In this document: one piece after another, positions 31,747 through 41,814 of the stretch
Position numbering within the stretch: the stretch's first letter is position 1
Layout: every line of letters starts with the position of its first letter
DNA from: Schizophyllum amplum
Taxonomy: Eukaryota; Basidiomycota; Agaricomycetes; Agaricales; Schizophyllaceae
Direction: 5' to 3'
Length of the DNA: 64,000 bases
Assembly (NCBI GenBank): GCA_007026445.1
Contig: VDMD01000048.1
Location: 124,001-188,000 of the forward strand
Notes under the pieces: model-generated
What the model saw: the letters and a program-made list of their open reading frames with translations, nothing else
Told to the model about the DNA's origin: nothing
Database searches by the model: none
Made by a program: the position numbers and the translations under genes

Positions 31747-32702
31747 TCACCATCCGTCGCCAATTCCAGCCCTCTGAGGGCTACGCCCGGACGACATGGA
31801 GGTCAGGAATGACATGCAGCAAGCACCTGCTCTTCCAGGTGCGTTCCCCACCGATCGTTTGCAAGACCCTGCGCTGATGCTTTCTCATCCAGGTTGACTC
31901 CCTCGACATGATCTACACACCATTAATCTCCCATCCCGCCACCGCTGTAAACGTCGCGTACATAATTGGCTTCAGCGTATGCAGCGCCTCGCACAGGAGA
32001 GCGGCGGGAGCGTCAGCAGAGCACGCACAGGTGCAGTCGCGCGGCGGCCTCGACAGGAATTGCGGGTCGTAAGGCCGCAGGCGGATGGGCCGTCCATATC
32101 GCTACAGGGCTGCCTAGGGAGACGCAAGAACGCGAGGTGCGTTTTTAGGCTGCAGCACGCAGGGACTGAGCTAACCGTTCCTCAGTTGCAGGGAAAGCGA
32201 CGGCTTGTCAGCGCTGGCTGGGGAGGCCGTATGAAGCGCCGACCGCATTGACTAGTACGCTCCCATCCCTCTCCCTCCACGACATGGACGTTGACGCCGC
32301 CCTCCGACCCCGAACCCCTAACTACCGCCGCGCGAAGCTGCGGCCATCCTCATCGCCACCCTTGCCCTTGTGTCCACCCTCGTCCAGGTCCTTGCATCCA
32401 CCCTCACCTTTGCATTTCCCCATCACCCGCATCGCGCTTACGGACGACCCGGGTGTCCTCCCGGTCGTGCTCCTCAGCCTCGCCTTCCCGCATGTCGGCA
32501 TGCGCTACGGCACCTACCAGATCGTGCGCGCGCTCAGCCGGCGTGTCGCGGCCACACTACATGTGTATACTCAGCATATATATGTTTTTCTCTATACACA
32601 ATCTGCTTTCAGTAGTTGGACTCCAGCCCAAATAACGAGTATCGGAGCAATTTCCTTTTACGTGCACCCTGGCAAGGTCATCCAAAAAAGGAAAGCGCTT
32701 TG
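31747..32702. other. Sequence with gene-like fragments but no assignable gene
   Basis: Short coding-like stretches with plausible splice signals occur (for example ccag|gtgcgttccccacc near 31838 and ccag|gttgactcc near 31890), but no consistent frame. The motif agcacgcacaggtgc near 32015 recalls hairpin X, without its stem. Confidence 0.3.
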
Positions 32703-32830
32703 ACGGGTTGCGGGTTACACCCGTACCCCGGGAAAACCCGTGGAACCCCAACCCTCTTAGACGGGTTCTGACCCCGCGGGGTCAGGGTGCGGGTCAGCCC
32801 CGGGACACCCGGGGTTACACCCGTGCCACA
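32703..32830. repeat. Palindrome-rich right border of the mosaic block
   Basis: It contains the perfect 18-bp palindrome CTGACCCCGCGGGGTCAG (32768-32785) and two direct copies of GGGTTACACCCGT (32712-32724 and 32812-32824). It may be the end of a DNA transposon. Copia integrase coding sequence begins right after it. Confidence 0.5.
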
Positions 32831-33973
32831 GCCTACCGAGACTCGTGCGAAGAACCCTTTTGATTTGATTCACTCAGATCTCAAGGAGTTCCCGACGGAA
32901 TCTTATCACAAGTTCCGTTATTTCATCAGCTTCCTTGATGATTGTCTCTCTCACGCTTGGACCGTATGCTTACGCAAGAAGTCCGATGCGCAGACGGCCA
33001 TCCGCAATTTCATTGCAATGGTTAAAACTCAATTCGGTGTGACCATCAAAAAGTGGCACATTGATTATGGGGGAGAATTTCACTCGCTGGATCTGATTGA
33101 ACTCCTCAAGTCCGAAGGGATCGAGGTCGAGCACGGCGTGCCTTATGCTCATCAGCAGAATGGCCGCGCTGAGCGATTCAATCGCACGCTCATGGACAAA
33201 GCCGAAGCCATGCGCTTTCAGGCTTGTCTACCCAATTCATTTTGGGAGTTCTGCATTCAGCATGCTACGTGAGTCTACGATATGATGCCTATCCGGCGCC
33301 TGAAGTGGAAAACTCCGCATGAAGCGCTGAAGAAAGAACAGCCGGATGTCTCGCTTCTGCGAGTCTTTGGTTGCGCTGCATACGTCTTTATCCCAGAGGA
33401 GAAACGCCAGAACAAACTATCGCCCAAATCGGAGCTGATGACGTATCTTGGCAATCCCGATGGTGTGAAAGGCTTTTTGTTCATGCGCAAAGACAACTCC
33501 CTGTTCACTGGAGCTCACGCTCTCTTTGACGAGGAGGTGTTCCCCCGCTGTCCTGACAGCGATAAGCGTCGTGCACACGTCCCTGTTGGTGAAGACTTCC
33601 CACAGCGTGACGACGACCCAGTGGACCCACAGGATCCATCCTTTCAGGAACCAGGAGGATTGCCGGATGACGATGATTTTCCACCGCCCGCACCTCCGGC
33701 TCCACACCGTCCCGATTCAGGTGACGATGGTGATGATGGCAATCAGAACCGTCCGAACCGGCCGCATCAGCGAAGGGATGAGACTCCGAGCCGTATTCCA
33801 CGTCCGCGCAGAGATATCACTCCGCAGCAGCAGGAACCACAGGCACCACGGAGATCTACACGCGAGCGGCGAGTGCCAAATCGTCCAGGAAACGTCTATA
33901 GGGAGAAGCGGAACCCAACGGACATTGTCCGGGACATTCAGAACAGCAAGGGCTGGAAAAGGATGGTCGGCGA
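32831..33973 (+). pseudogene. Integrase core of the large copia element
   Basis: The integrase core is readable: D in LIHSDLKEFP, D in IDYGGEF, E in NGRAERFN. A GKMP-less C-terminal region (RVFGCAAYVF) and an acidic Pro-rich linker follow. The HHCC finger is missing. One in-frame stop (TGA at 33270-33272) interrupts an otherwise continuous frame. The frame is then cut at 33973 by the 1263-bp LTR element and continues in register at 35237. Confidence 0.9.
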
Positions 33974-35236
33974 TGTTGGAACATGGGTTTGGCGAGCGCC
34001 GCACGCGCTTAGTCATCACCCGATTTGGATGACATTGTTCCTATATATACCGTGTTTACCGTAGTTTACGCTATCCGTTTGTCCTTGTACCACCATACAG
34101 GACAACCGGAATATCACTCATTCTTGCTGGACTCGTGGCGCCCAACGCGTATATCAACACAAACGGATCCTAGCCAACCCAGCCGGCTAGTAAAAGATAG
34201 GGCTGAAGGAGGACGAGCTCACCGCGCTGAGCTGCCTCATCGTCACGAGTCTGCACGCCGATCTCGGCTGCTCGTACGAAGACCCTGGACGAGGGGCACG
34301 GATGCCGATGCTGATCTACGGTGATCACCGGCCAGCCGCCTAACGAGGCGAGCTCGATGCTGAAGCTGATCTACTGCGATGATCACCAGCAAGCGGCTTA
34401 ACGAAGCGCGCTACCGACGCCGACGCTGATTCGTTGTGACGATCACCGGCGATCTGGACGATCTGGACGAGCCAGATGCGACGACGATGGAGCCGATGAA
34501 CGATCGGCAGACATCGCCTCCTTCCCCGATGCGGAAGACAACGTCGAAGATGCGACGTGAACGCGCTGTCTTGCGGAGACAGTGCACCTCCCCTCCATCC
34601 ATCGCGCACCACCTACCCTCTATCGACGACGAGTCAAAGCGCACGCACGGCGGAGCCCCGAGCATGGTCGTTTGCGCAGATTATTGGTCTCGCCGACGGA
34701 GCGGCGGAGAGCACGAGATGTGGACGGGATCCGAGACCCTGCAGCTGAGTGAAGGTTGCATTCTCACCCGACGAGACGAGACGAGAACACGGACGAGACG
34801 CTGACGAAGAAAATTTTCGGACGCCCGACGCTGCCGCCGCCGACGATCAGCGACCTTCCCGATTCGGCATTCTGGGGCTCCCCGGGCCCGGGGGACCCCC
34901 ACCTTCCCGATTCGGCGAACGCCACACGACGCCCCGTCGCTACCGCTGCCGCTGCCGATGTAAAGATTTGCAGATTGTTTGGATTCTGGGGGTGCGTACA
35001 TCTACGCGTATATATGATACCTCGCGCGACGTGCAGCGCTCGTGGGGGTGTGTTGGAACATGGGTTTGGCGAGCGCCGCACGCGCTTAGTCATCGCCCAA
35101 TTTGGATGACATTGTTCCTATATATACCGTGTTTACCGTAGTTTACGCTATCCGTTTGTCCTTGTACCACCATACAGGACAACCGGAATATCACTCATTC
35201 TTGCTGGACTCGTGGCGCCCAACGCGTATATCAACA
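33974..35236 (+). mobile_element. TRIM-like LTR element without genes
   Basis: LTRs are 33974-34159 and 35051-35236, 186 bp each with at least two differences, TGTTGGAACATGG to ATATCAACA. The target duplication is ggcga (33969-33973 and 35237-35241). The 891-bp internal region has no coding frame of note and contains repeated gatgctgatct/gatcacc motifs. I could not find a convincing primer-binding site. It is a terminal-repeat retrotransposon in miniature nested in copia pol. Confidence 0.92.
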
Positions 35237-37003
35237 GGCGATAATGACACGGGTCGCTCCCGGTCAGACGCGACCTCCAGTGATGATAGAGTTCCCGGCT
35301 CTAGCTCACAACCAGACTCTGGCGCAGGTGCTTCTGAGGATCTAGGCGATGATGAGGCACGCATAGAGCAGCTATGCCGGGAAGGGGGAGTAGGACTCAT
35401 CACGATGCTGCTTTCCAAAGCCGTCGACAACGATGAGGACATTCCTGACACGTCCAATATCCGAGATTGGACTTTCTGCGATATATCCAAGTTGCCTAAA
35501 GCGCAACAAAAGGATTGGTTGGATGCTTGCCGCGAGGAGCTTGAGGCACTCCGTCAGCGCAAGGTCTATACCCTTGTGGACCGTCCGAAAGGACGAAAGG
35601 TCATCAAATGCCGCTGGGTCTTTGATCAGAAATCTGATGGCCGCAAACGAGCCCGCCTCGTTGCCAAGGGTTTCAGTCAGGTCGAGGGAATCGACTATGA
35701 CGAGATATTCTCGCCTGTTGTCAGGTACGAGACGTTCCGTCTGGCCATTGCGCTTGCAGCGCTTGAAGGCTGGCATATGTCAGGTCTTGACGTGAGGAAA
35801 GCCTTCCTATATGGTGATCTGAACGAAGAGGTCTACATGGAACAACCCGAAGGCTTCGTTGCCAAGGGCCAAGAGCGCAAAGTCATGCGCTTACACAAGG
35901 CGATCTACGGACTAAAACAAGCTGCATTCTCTTGGTGGAAAGCGCTGACAAAGTCCACGAAAGCCATGGGCTGGGTCCGACTCACATCGGATGCTGGTGT
36001 CTTCATCTACCAAGACTCTAATGGACGCTTTGCCGTCATCATTGTCTACGTGGATGATGCCCTGTTCTTCTCAAAGGACAAGTCGCTCCTCGCCTTTCTC
36101 AAGGCAGAGTTCAACAAGCGATGGGATTGCCGTAATCAGGAGATTACTGAGGAGTTCTTGCGCATGCGCATCACTCGAGAGGGATCTAAGATCAAGATTG
36201 ATCAGGTTCCATATCTCGACAAGGTGCTGCAACGCTTTGGGATGCAGAACACCAAGTTCGCACCAACCCCTCTGCCGGCTGGATACACTCCATTGCCAAA
36301 TGAGGATGAGGTTGATCCCGCTCTCCGTCAGAAGTTCCAATCGGTGATTGGGTCGCTTCTCTTCATCATGTTGGGCACTCGCTCCGACATTGCGTACGCA
36401 GTGACCAAGCTGTCACAGTTCGCTGCCAATCCATCCCAGGACCACCTACACAAAGCGCTGTATATCTGTCGCTATTTGGCTGGTACCAGGAACTATGCCC
36501 TCGTATACGATGGTGCATCAGACGGCGGACTTCTTGCGTTCACCGACTCGGATTGGGCATCTGATCTGATCAAGAGACGATCCACGACCGGCTTCTTCAT
36601 GAAGTTGGCCAACGGGAATGTCTGCTGGCAGTCTAGACTTCAGCGCACTGTCGCGTCGTCTTCAACTGAGGCAGAATACATGGCGCTCTCTGATTGTAGC
36701 CGCCAGGTGATGTGGCTCAAGAGTCTCTTGCTAGAGCTCAAGCGCAAAATCACCCTTCCCGTTCCCATCTGCGGTGACAACCAGGGATCGATCTTCACTG
36801 GCAGCAATGCCTACCGAGACCGCCGGATGAAACACATCGACATTCGTTATCACTACATCCGCGAACTGGTCGAGGAGAAGGAGGTCGAGCTGTTCTTTAT
36901 AGACGGCAACGATAACCCTGCGGATATGTTCACCAAGAACCTTGGACGCGTCAAGTTCGAGAAGTTCAGATCTCAACTTGGTCTCGAGTTCTACTCGACC
37001 TAA
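35237..37003 (+). CDS. Reverse transcriptase and RNase H of the large copia element
   Basis: Continuous frame to the TAA at 37001-37003. RVT_2-type reverse transcriptase: KCRWVFDQK, AFLYGDLNEEVYMEQPEGF, HKAIYGLKQAAFSWW, and the catalytic IVYVDDALFF. The RNase H-like end has TDSDWASD, STEAEYMALSD, GDNQGSI and KHIDIRYHYIRE. All hallmark residues are visible, so this half alone could still encode active enzyme domains. It lacks its own start, because the upstream part is split by the TRIM. Confidence 0.9.
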   Translation, partial: GDNDTGRSRSDATSSDDRVPGSSSQPDSGAGASEDLGDDEARIEQLCREGGVGLITMLLSKAVDNDEDIPDTSNIRDWTFCDISKLPKAQQKDWLDACREELEALRQRKVYTLVDRPKGRKVIKCRWVFDQKSDGRKRARLVAKGFSQVEGIDYDEIFSPVVRYETFRLAIALAALEGWHMSGLDVRKAFLYGDLNEEVYMEQPEGFVAKGQERKVMRLHKAIYGLKQAAFSWWKALTKSTKAMGWVRLTSDAGVFIYQDSNGRFAVIIVYVDDALFFSKDKSLLAFLKAEFNKRWDCRNQEITEEFLRMRITREGSKIKIDQVPYLDKVLQRFGMQNTKFAPTPLPAGYTPLPNEDEVDPALRQKFQSVIGSLLFIMLGTRSDIAYAVTKLSQFAANPSQDHLHKALYICRYLAGTRNYALVYDGASDGGLLAFTDSDWASDLIKRRSTTGFFMKLANGNVCWQSRLQRTVASSSTEAEYMALSDCSRQVMWLKSLLLELKRKITLPVPICGDNQGSIFTGSNAYRDRRMKHIDIRYHYIRELVEEKEVELFFIDGNDNPADMFTKNLGRVKFEKFRSQLGLEFYST

Positions 37004-37058
37004 CAGGCCGAAGAAGATATGCGCTTACGTGCGCTCCGCGACACTTAGCGAGGGGGAG

Positions 37059-37322
37059 TGTTGGACTTTCGGCATGTCACGTGTCGTGCACATGGCAGAC
37101 ACATGGTGGACACTCATGGACACTCATGACTCATTACGTATTACATCACGGACATTCGCATTACTCAGCTTACCTATGATGTCGTGCCCTCCGGGCAGTA
37201 TATAAGGAGGGCGCATCCACCCCCTCAATTGAAGTCTTCTACTTGACTTTCCTGCGCATAGCCTTCAGCTAAGCTCTCTACTAAGGTAGGCTAGGCAGAC
37301 GCGCTTCCCCGCATGCTCAACA
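37059..37322 (+). repeat. 3' LTR of the large copia element
   Basis: 264 bp, preceded by the polypurine tract agggggag (37051-37058). It differs from the 5' LTR at three or more positions. Confidence 0.95.
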
Positions 37323-37507
37323 AGAAGAGCAAAACAATGCGTTTAGCGCTCGAATGAACAAAAAATACGAAATTTTGAGCTAAAATGCGATTATTTAAGC
37401 CATGTGGCGTCTCAAAAAACCCGCCATTACGCGTTACGGAACTGGCTTAGGTTCAGTTCAGAGGCCCCCGTTACGCGTTATGTGAACATGCGGTCATGCC
37501 GGTACAG
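37323..37507 (+). mobile_element. Right part of the 327-bp MITE split by the copia element
   Basis: It ends cggtcatgccggtacag before TA at 37508-37509, the inverted copy of the start at 18593. Begins with the agaag duplication of the copia insertion. Confidence 0.88.
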
Positions 37508-37572
37508 TATCACCTATCACATCTAGTTGTCCCCCAAATCTACTGAGAGAAAGAACTAAATGAAGGCTCAAA

Positions 37573-38065
37573 CAAGGGGGTGTCGAACTAAAAATAGCGC
37601 ACCGGGGGCGGGGAGGGAGGGGGGGTCGGCAGCCTGCTTAAAATTAATTTGGACCTCCTTTAAACTAAGCTCTAGGGCTGCTCTATGCATCCCAATACCC
37701 ATGATTTACTCACTTGCAGGCTATACATACATCCCCCACAGCAGCTTCTCTCATTTTCGACGAGACACAGGCAGCTGGCTCTTGCACGCGCACAGTCACG
37801 TGGCCAACGTTCGGATTTCGATGACACCAAAGCTTCTGACTTTGAATTAAAATGAGACATAATTAGCTCTAGATAAGTTTAGATGACAATAGATAGTGCA
37901 ACAAGAGTGTATAAGAACCTGCAAAACCCGAGCCGATGCGCCAGCTGCCAAAACGGCAATTGCCGAGCGCACATGATATCACGTGAAGGGGGGAGGGGGG
38001 AGGGGTAACCGGTCTACGAAGAATTTGGACCCGCGGTCATTTTCTGCAAACCCGGCACCCCCTTG
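37573..38065 (-). mobile_element. CAAGGGGGTG-ended element, copy D (493 bp)
   Basis: Full length with one G fewer in a G run. Inverted relative to copy B. Flanks ctcaaa and ggaggc give no duplication. From 38066 to 38444 no gene was recognised. Confidence 0.88.
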
Positions 38066-38444
38066 GGAGGCGGAGAGGGTCGTGTCGTCTTAAGTGGTGT
38101 CGCGATCGGGTGGTTGCATGACGCACTGGCCAGGCCAGGCAAATACAGCGGTCGACGAGAAGGCAAAGCAGATCGAGGCAGACCAAGAACCAACAAGAAC
38201 GAACGAAGAGACGGCTTGACGCGGACGATCGAATTTGACGAGACGACATTGATATCAGTGATCGAACGAACGAATGGCGAATCCCAAGTGAATTCGACAA
38301 TCGAAATCCATCCAGAATTGAATCACATAGATCGCCATAGATTCACATTGCATGCGGTAGACAGCGGTTGTCCTCAGTATCGGACTCCTCACTGGGGGTG
38401 AACGCGGGCCGTCCAGAATATTCAGTTTTCGCGCATTTCCTCTA

Positions 38445-38781
38445 CTGTAGCGTTTCGACCGGCAGTTCACGTCATGCGTCACGGAGGCCCTTGAACTGAA
38501 CTCAACGGGCAACCGTCATGCGTCACGGATGGCAACGAACTGGAAAAAATATTCGAATTTTGACATTATTTTCCCGAAATTCTCTTTTGACCTTGAAAAC
38601 GTGTGCATTTGGCTGTTTTATGCCGGCTTTACCACTTAAAAAGCGCCAAAAAGCGCTTTTAAGCCCTAAAAATGAACTTCTCTAAATTAATCACACCCGG
38701 GCCGGGCCCGTGAACTGGGAAATGGGGCAGTTCAAACCGTCACACGTCACACCCAGCGAACTGGCGGTCGAAACGCTACAG
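38445..38781 (+). mobile_element. 337-bp TA-flanked MITE, variant TIR
   Basis: TIR CTGTAGCGTTTCGACCG with (G/C)CAGTTC, flanked by TA (38443-38444, 38782-38783). The internal arrangement resembles the 391-bp family (gttcac, gtcatgcgtcacgg, gggcccgtgaactggg) but the sequence has diverged. Confidence 0.88.
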
Positions 38782-38859
38782 TAATTTTTTTCCTGCTCTC
38801 ATATGAGTCATTTTAGGTCGGATTCTGATACTTCTGTATGTCCTGTAAGGTCTTATTGC

Positions 38860-39029
38860 CTCACAGGCGCTGAGAAGTACAGTAGAGAAGCGAGTTTTGC
38901 GGCCAAATTAATTATTTATGAACTAAAATTTCGGACCGTAACGTGCCCTTCGGACCCGTGAACCGGGAAATGGGTCAGTTCAAATCGTAACGCATAACAC
39001 CCGGTGAACCTATGGTCGAAACAGTACAG
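38860..39029 (+). mobile_element. Right half of a 391-bp-family MITE
   Basis: It matches the last about 170 bp of 17503-17893 (aactaaaatttcggaccgtaac onward) and ends acagtacag before TA. The left half is missing. The next 400 bp up to the proteasome gene hold a run of 14 G near 39250 and nothing else recognised. Confidence 0.8.
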
Positions 39030-39426
39030 TAATTGCTGGTAATGAGCTGCAATGTAGTCGACGTCCGGCAGCGGAACACAATGGCCGACCAAGTGGGGTA
39101 ATGATGGCATCACTTCACGGTCGCAATAAGCGCTTAGCAACTTTTCCACTTTTTTGCGATGAACGGCAATCATTTTCCAAGCTTTTGGACTATCGATTTG
39201 GGTAAACAGAGGAGTAACTATGAACCGGAGTTGGGTGCTCAGTGAAGGTGGGGGGGGGGGGGGGTTGAGGAGCAGGCGACAAGCGCAGAAGGCGGGAGGA
39301 AGTAGGCGAGGTGGCAGACGCGCGGGAAGCAGGCGTTACATCGCGTGACGGAGTGCACGTGCATAGGACGCGTCGCCTCAAGATTGGCATCGTCTCCGAC
39401 CCACCGTCTTCTCTTCCTCCCCCACC

Positions 39427-41237
39427 ATGGCGAAGTGCGTGCAGAATCCGTCCGGTTTCGCATTCGACAATGTCATTCGCAACGAAGCCCTTGCCGCGCG
39501 ACTTCCTCCAGGTTCCGTCCCATCCGCCACAAGTACCGGTACCACGATTGTCGGATGCGTGTACAGAGTGCGTGCCCGCTCCCTTTACTGGATTTCCTTG
39601 CTCATGATAACCTCCTGTTGTTTCTTCCATCGCGAAAACCACGTGTCTCTTACGTACCCTCCTTGTCTACAGGATGGCATCGTACTAGGAGCAGACACGC
39701 GCGCAACCGCGGGGCCCATCGTCGCCGACAAGAACTGCGAGAAGGTGCGTACGCGTCATCCAGTCCAAGGCGCTGTTCAAGATCATGACACTATGCCCAG
39801 ATCCACTACATTGCACCCAACATCCGCTGCTGCGGCGCCGGCACCGCCGCAGACACCGAGTTCACGACGAACCTGATCTCCAGCAACGTCGAGGTGCGCC
39901 GGTCCACCTGCCGTGCTTCGCTCCCGCGCCAAACCTACACAGATGCACGCACTTACGACCGGACGCACACCGCGCGTTGTGACTGCCATGACGATGCTCA
40001 AGCAGATGCTGTTCCGCTACCAGGTGCGTCAACCTCATCATGTCCCCCCAGAAGGGCTGATCTGACAAGGACCTGATCAGGGCCACGTTGGTGCAGCGCT
40101 TGTACTCGGCGGCGTTGACCCGTCCGGGCCTCATCTCTTTACTGTCGCGCCGCACGGTAGCACAGACAAGGTGCGCGATCAGGTCTTCCGCTATAAAGAT
40201 GGCCAGTGACGAACGACGAATCTCTTATGAAACCCTTTCCTCCTGCACTCCTCGCGTCCTACCTACCTTCGCTGGAAACCAGCTACCATATGTGACAATG
40301 GGCTCAGGGTCCCTTGCGGCCATGGCCGTCTTCGAGACCGGATGGAAGAAGGATATGACCGTAAGTCTGATACGTCTGTGACCCCGCCATTCTCGTGCGT
40401 AGCACGAGAATATCTCGCAGGTTCCTATTCACGCAGCGAAAGCCGCGCCGCTTTGCAACCCCGACGTCGTGATCCCAGCACCTAGCGATGCGCTTCTTGT
40501 CTAGTCCCTAGTGGTGCACGCTTCTTCTAGCTTATGGCCATACCTGCATCTCCTAGCGTCCATGATACATGTCCCGTGCAGCATCCGTCTATACACGCCT
40601 CGTCCAGCATCGCCAAGAATCAACTGACCCAACCCCACAGCGCGAGGAAGCCCTCGCACTGGTCACAGCCGCAATCTCGGTGCGTGTCTCGTCTTGAACT
40701 ATCCCTCACAAATACCCCCTCTCCACAACTTTTCCGTCTCCGATCATCTCGCAAATTTCCAGTCTGACCATCTCTGGCGACCGTCCCCTCTCCGACTACG
40801 CCATCTTCATCCTGATCTTACTCACGGACCTTTAGGCTGGTATCTTCAACGATCTCGGCTCCGGCTCCAATGTAGATGCCTGCGTTATCACCAAGGATGG
40901 TGAGTATCCTTTTCGGCGGGTATATATGCGTATGGGTGGCGCGTATATTCTTCACCAGCATCTACTCATGTCGCTGGGGCTAATCAGCTTGCTACTGCCG
41001 CCTCCATGTTCCCGCTTTCGGCTTTACGTCCCTCGTTCGCCCGCGCTCCACTCCAATCCTTCGATACCGCCAATCCACTCGCAGCCACAATCCACTCACC
41101 GCTCCCCAATCCGATCCACTTACTCACCCGTCTACCAAGGCACCGACATGTTGCGCAATCTCGAGATGCCCAACCAGAGGGTGCAGAAAGAGCGCACTTA
41201 TCGCTTCGCGCGCGGCACGACTGGGGTACGGAAGTGA
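39427..41237 (+). CDS. PUP1: 20S proteasome subunit beta type-7 (beta-2)
   Basis: Nine exons: 39427-39567, 39673-39744, 39801-39893, 39943-40023, 40081-40170, 40283-40360, 40641-40679, 40836-40899 and 41140-41237, giving 251 codons plus stop (the yeast protein has 261). A 38-residue propeptide ends in Gly before the catalytic Thr39 (TTIVG). Counted from that Thr, Asp17 and Lys33 are in place, as in active N-terminal nucleophile beta subunits. Later landmarks: [53 protein letters not shown]. Family role: trypsin-like site of the 20S proteasome in cytosol and nucleus. The last exon could be longer if a 26-nt intron at 41234 were used, but that is too short for a normal intron, so the stop at 41235-41237 is preferred. 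Confidence 0.93.
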
Positions 41238-41814
41238 GTGGGTTCTTATGCGCATCCAGGATCGTGCATGCTGTGGAGGATTTGCTCGCTATTGAAGATG
41301 ATCGGTTGTTGGCACAATTCGGCGGGGGGCTGAGTCGTTAGTGCTGCTGGGGCAACTGGCTGGAAGTGCATAGTGGTTGTCAATAACTTGCGGCTGGAAT
41401 ACTGCACTGCTGATCTTCGATGCTGATCACCATCCAGGGAGTCCATCCGGTCCTTTGTCACTTCGGAGACGGTCAGAGTGCATGGCGACGATGCTATGGA
41501 CACTACATAAGTAATTACTGTATTTGTGTACTGCAAACGGGAACCAAACATCTTCTGTATCGTGTTCTCAAGGCGAGTGGTGCTCGAGGAGACGAAAGAA
41601 TTATAGCCCGAGCTATGAGCTCGAGGGCGTTTGAGGCCTGAGGCCTGACTGTTGAACTACGCACTTAAAGTTAGAGGCTCAGGCGGCGCACTCTCGTGCG
41701 CTGACTAAGCAGGTAGATTGGGCGCTTGTGCATCGCGCGTACTTGGGCGGACGCGTTCGTCGGCCTTTGCCTTTGACCTTCTGACGCCCGGCAGCATACG
41801 CCCATCGGACGCCC
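41238..41814. other. Intergenic region
   Basis: No gene or repeat recognised. It should hold the terminator of the proteasome gene and the promoter of the SET gene, which lie on the same strand. Confidence 0.6.

Larger units (their letters stand above)
18740..37322 (+). mobile_element. Ty1/copia LTR retrotransposon enlarged by nested insertions
   Basis: The 264-bp LTRs at 18740-19003 and 37059-37322 start TGTTGG and end CAACA, with at least three differences between them. The target duplication is agaag (18735-18739 and 37323-37327). A half-tRNA initiator-Met primer-binding site lies at 19004, and a purine tract (agggggag) precedes the 3' LTR. The coding parts found are the gag N-terminus, the integrase core, reverse transcriptase and RNase H. 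The end of gag, the protease and the integrase zinc finger are absent, and about 13 kb of unrelated mosaic DNA lies between 19.8 and 32.8 kb. A normal element of this group is about 5 kb. Confidence 0.95.

Noticed and set aside
34128..34145. TGGCGCCCAACG as a tRNA-Lys primer-binding site
   Set aside because: The string lies inside the LTR and is repeated in both LTRs, so it is not located between LTR and interior as a primer site must be.
18740..37322. RIP mutation of the repeats
   Set aside because: Repeat copies are nearly identical and GC-rich, with no excess of C-to-T changes between them.
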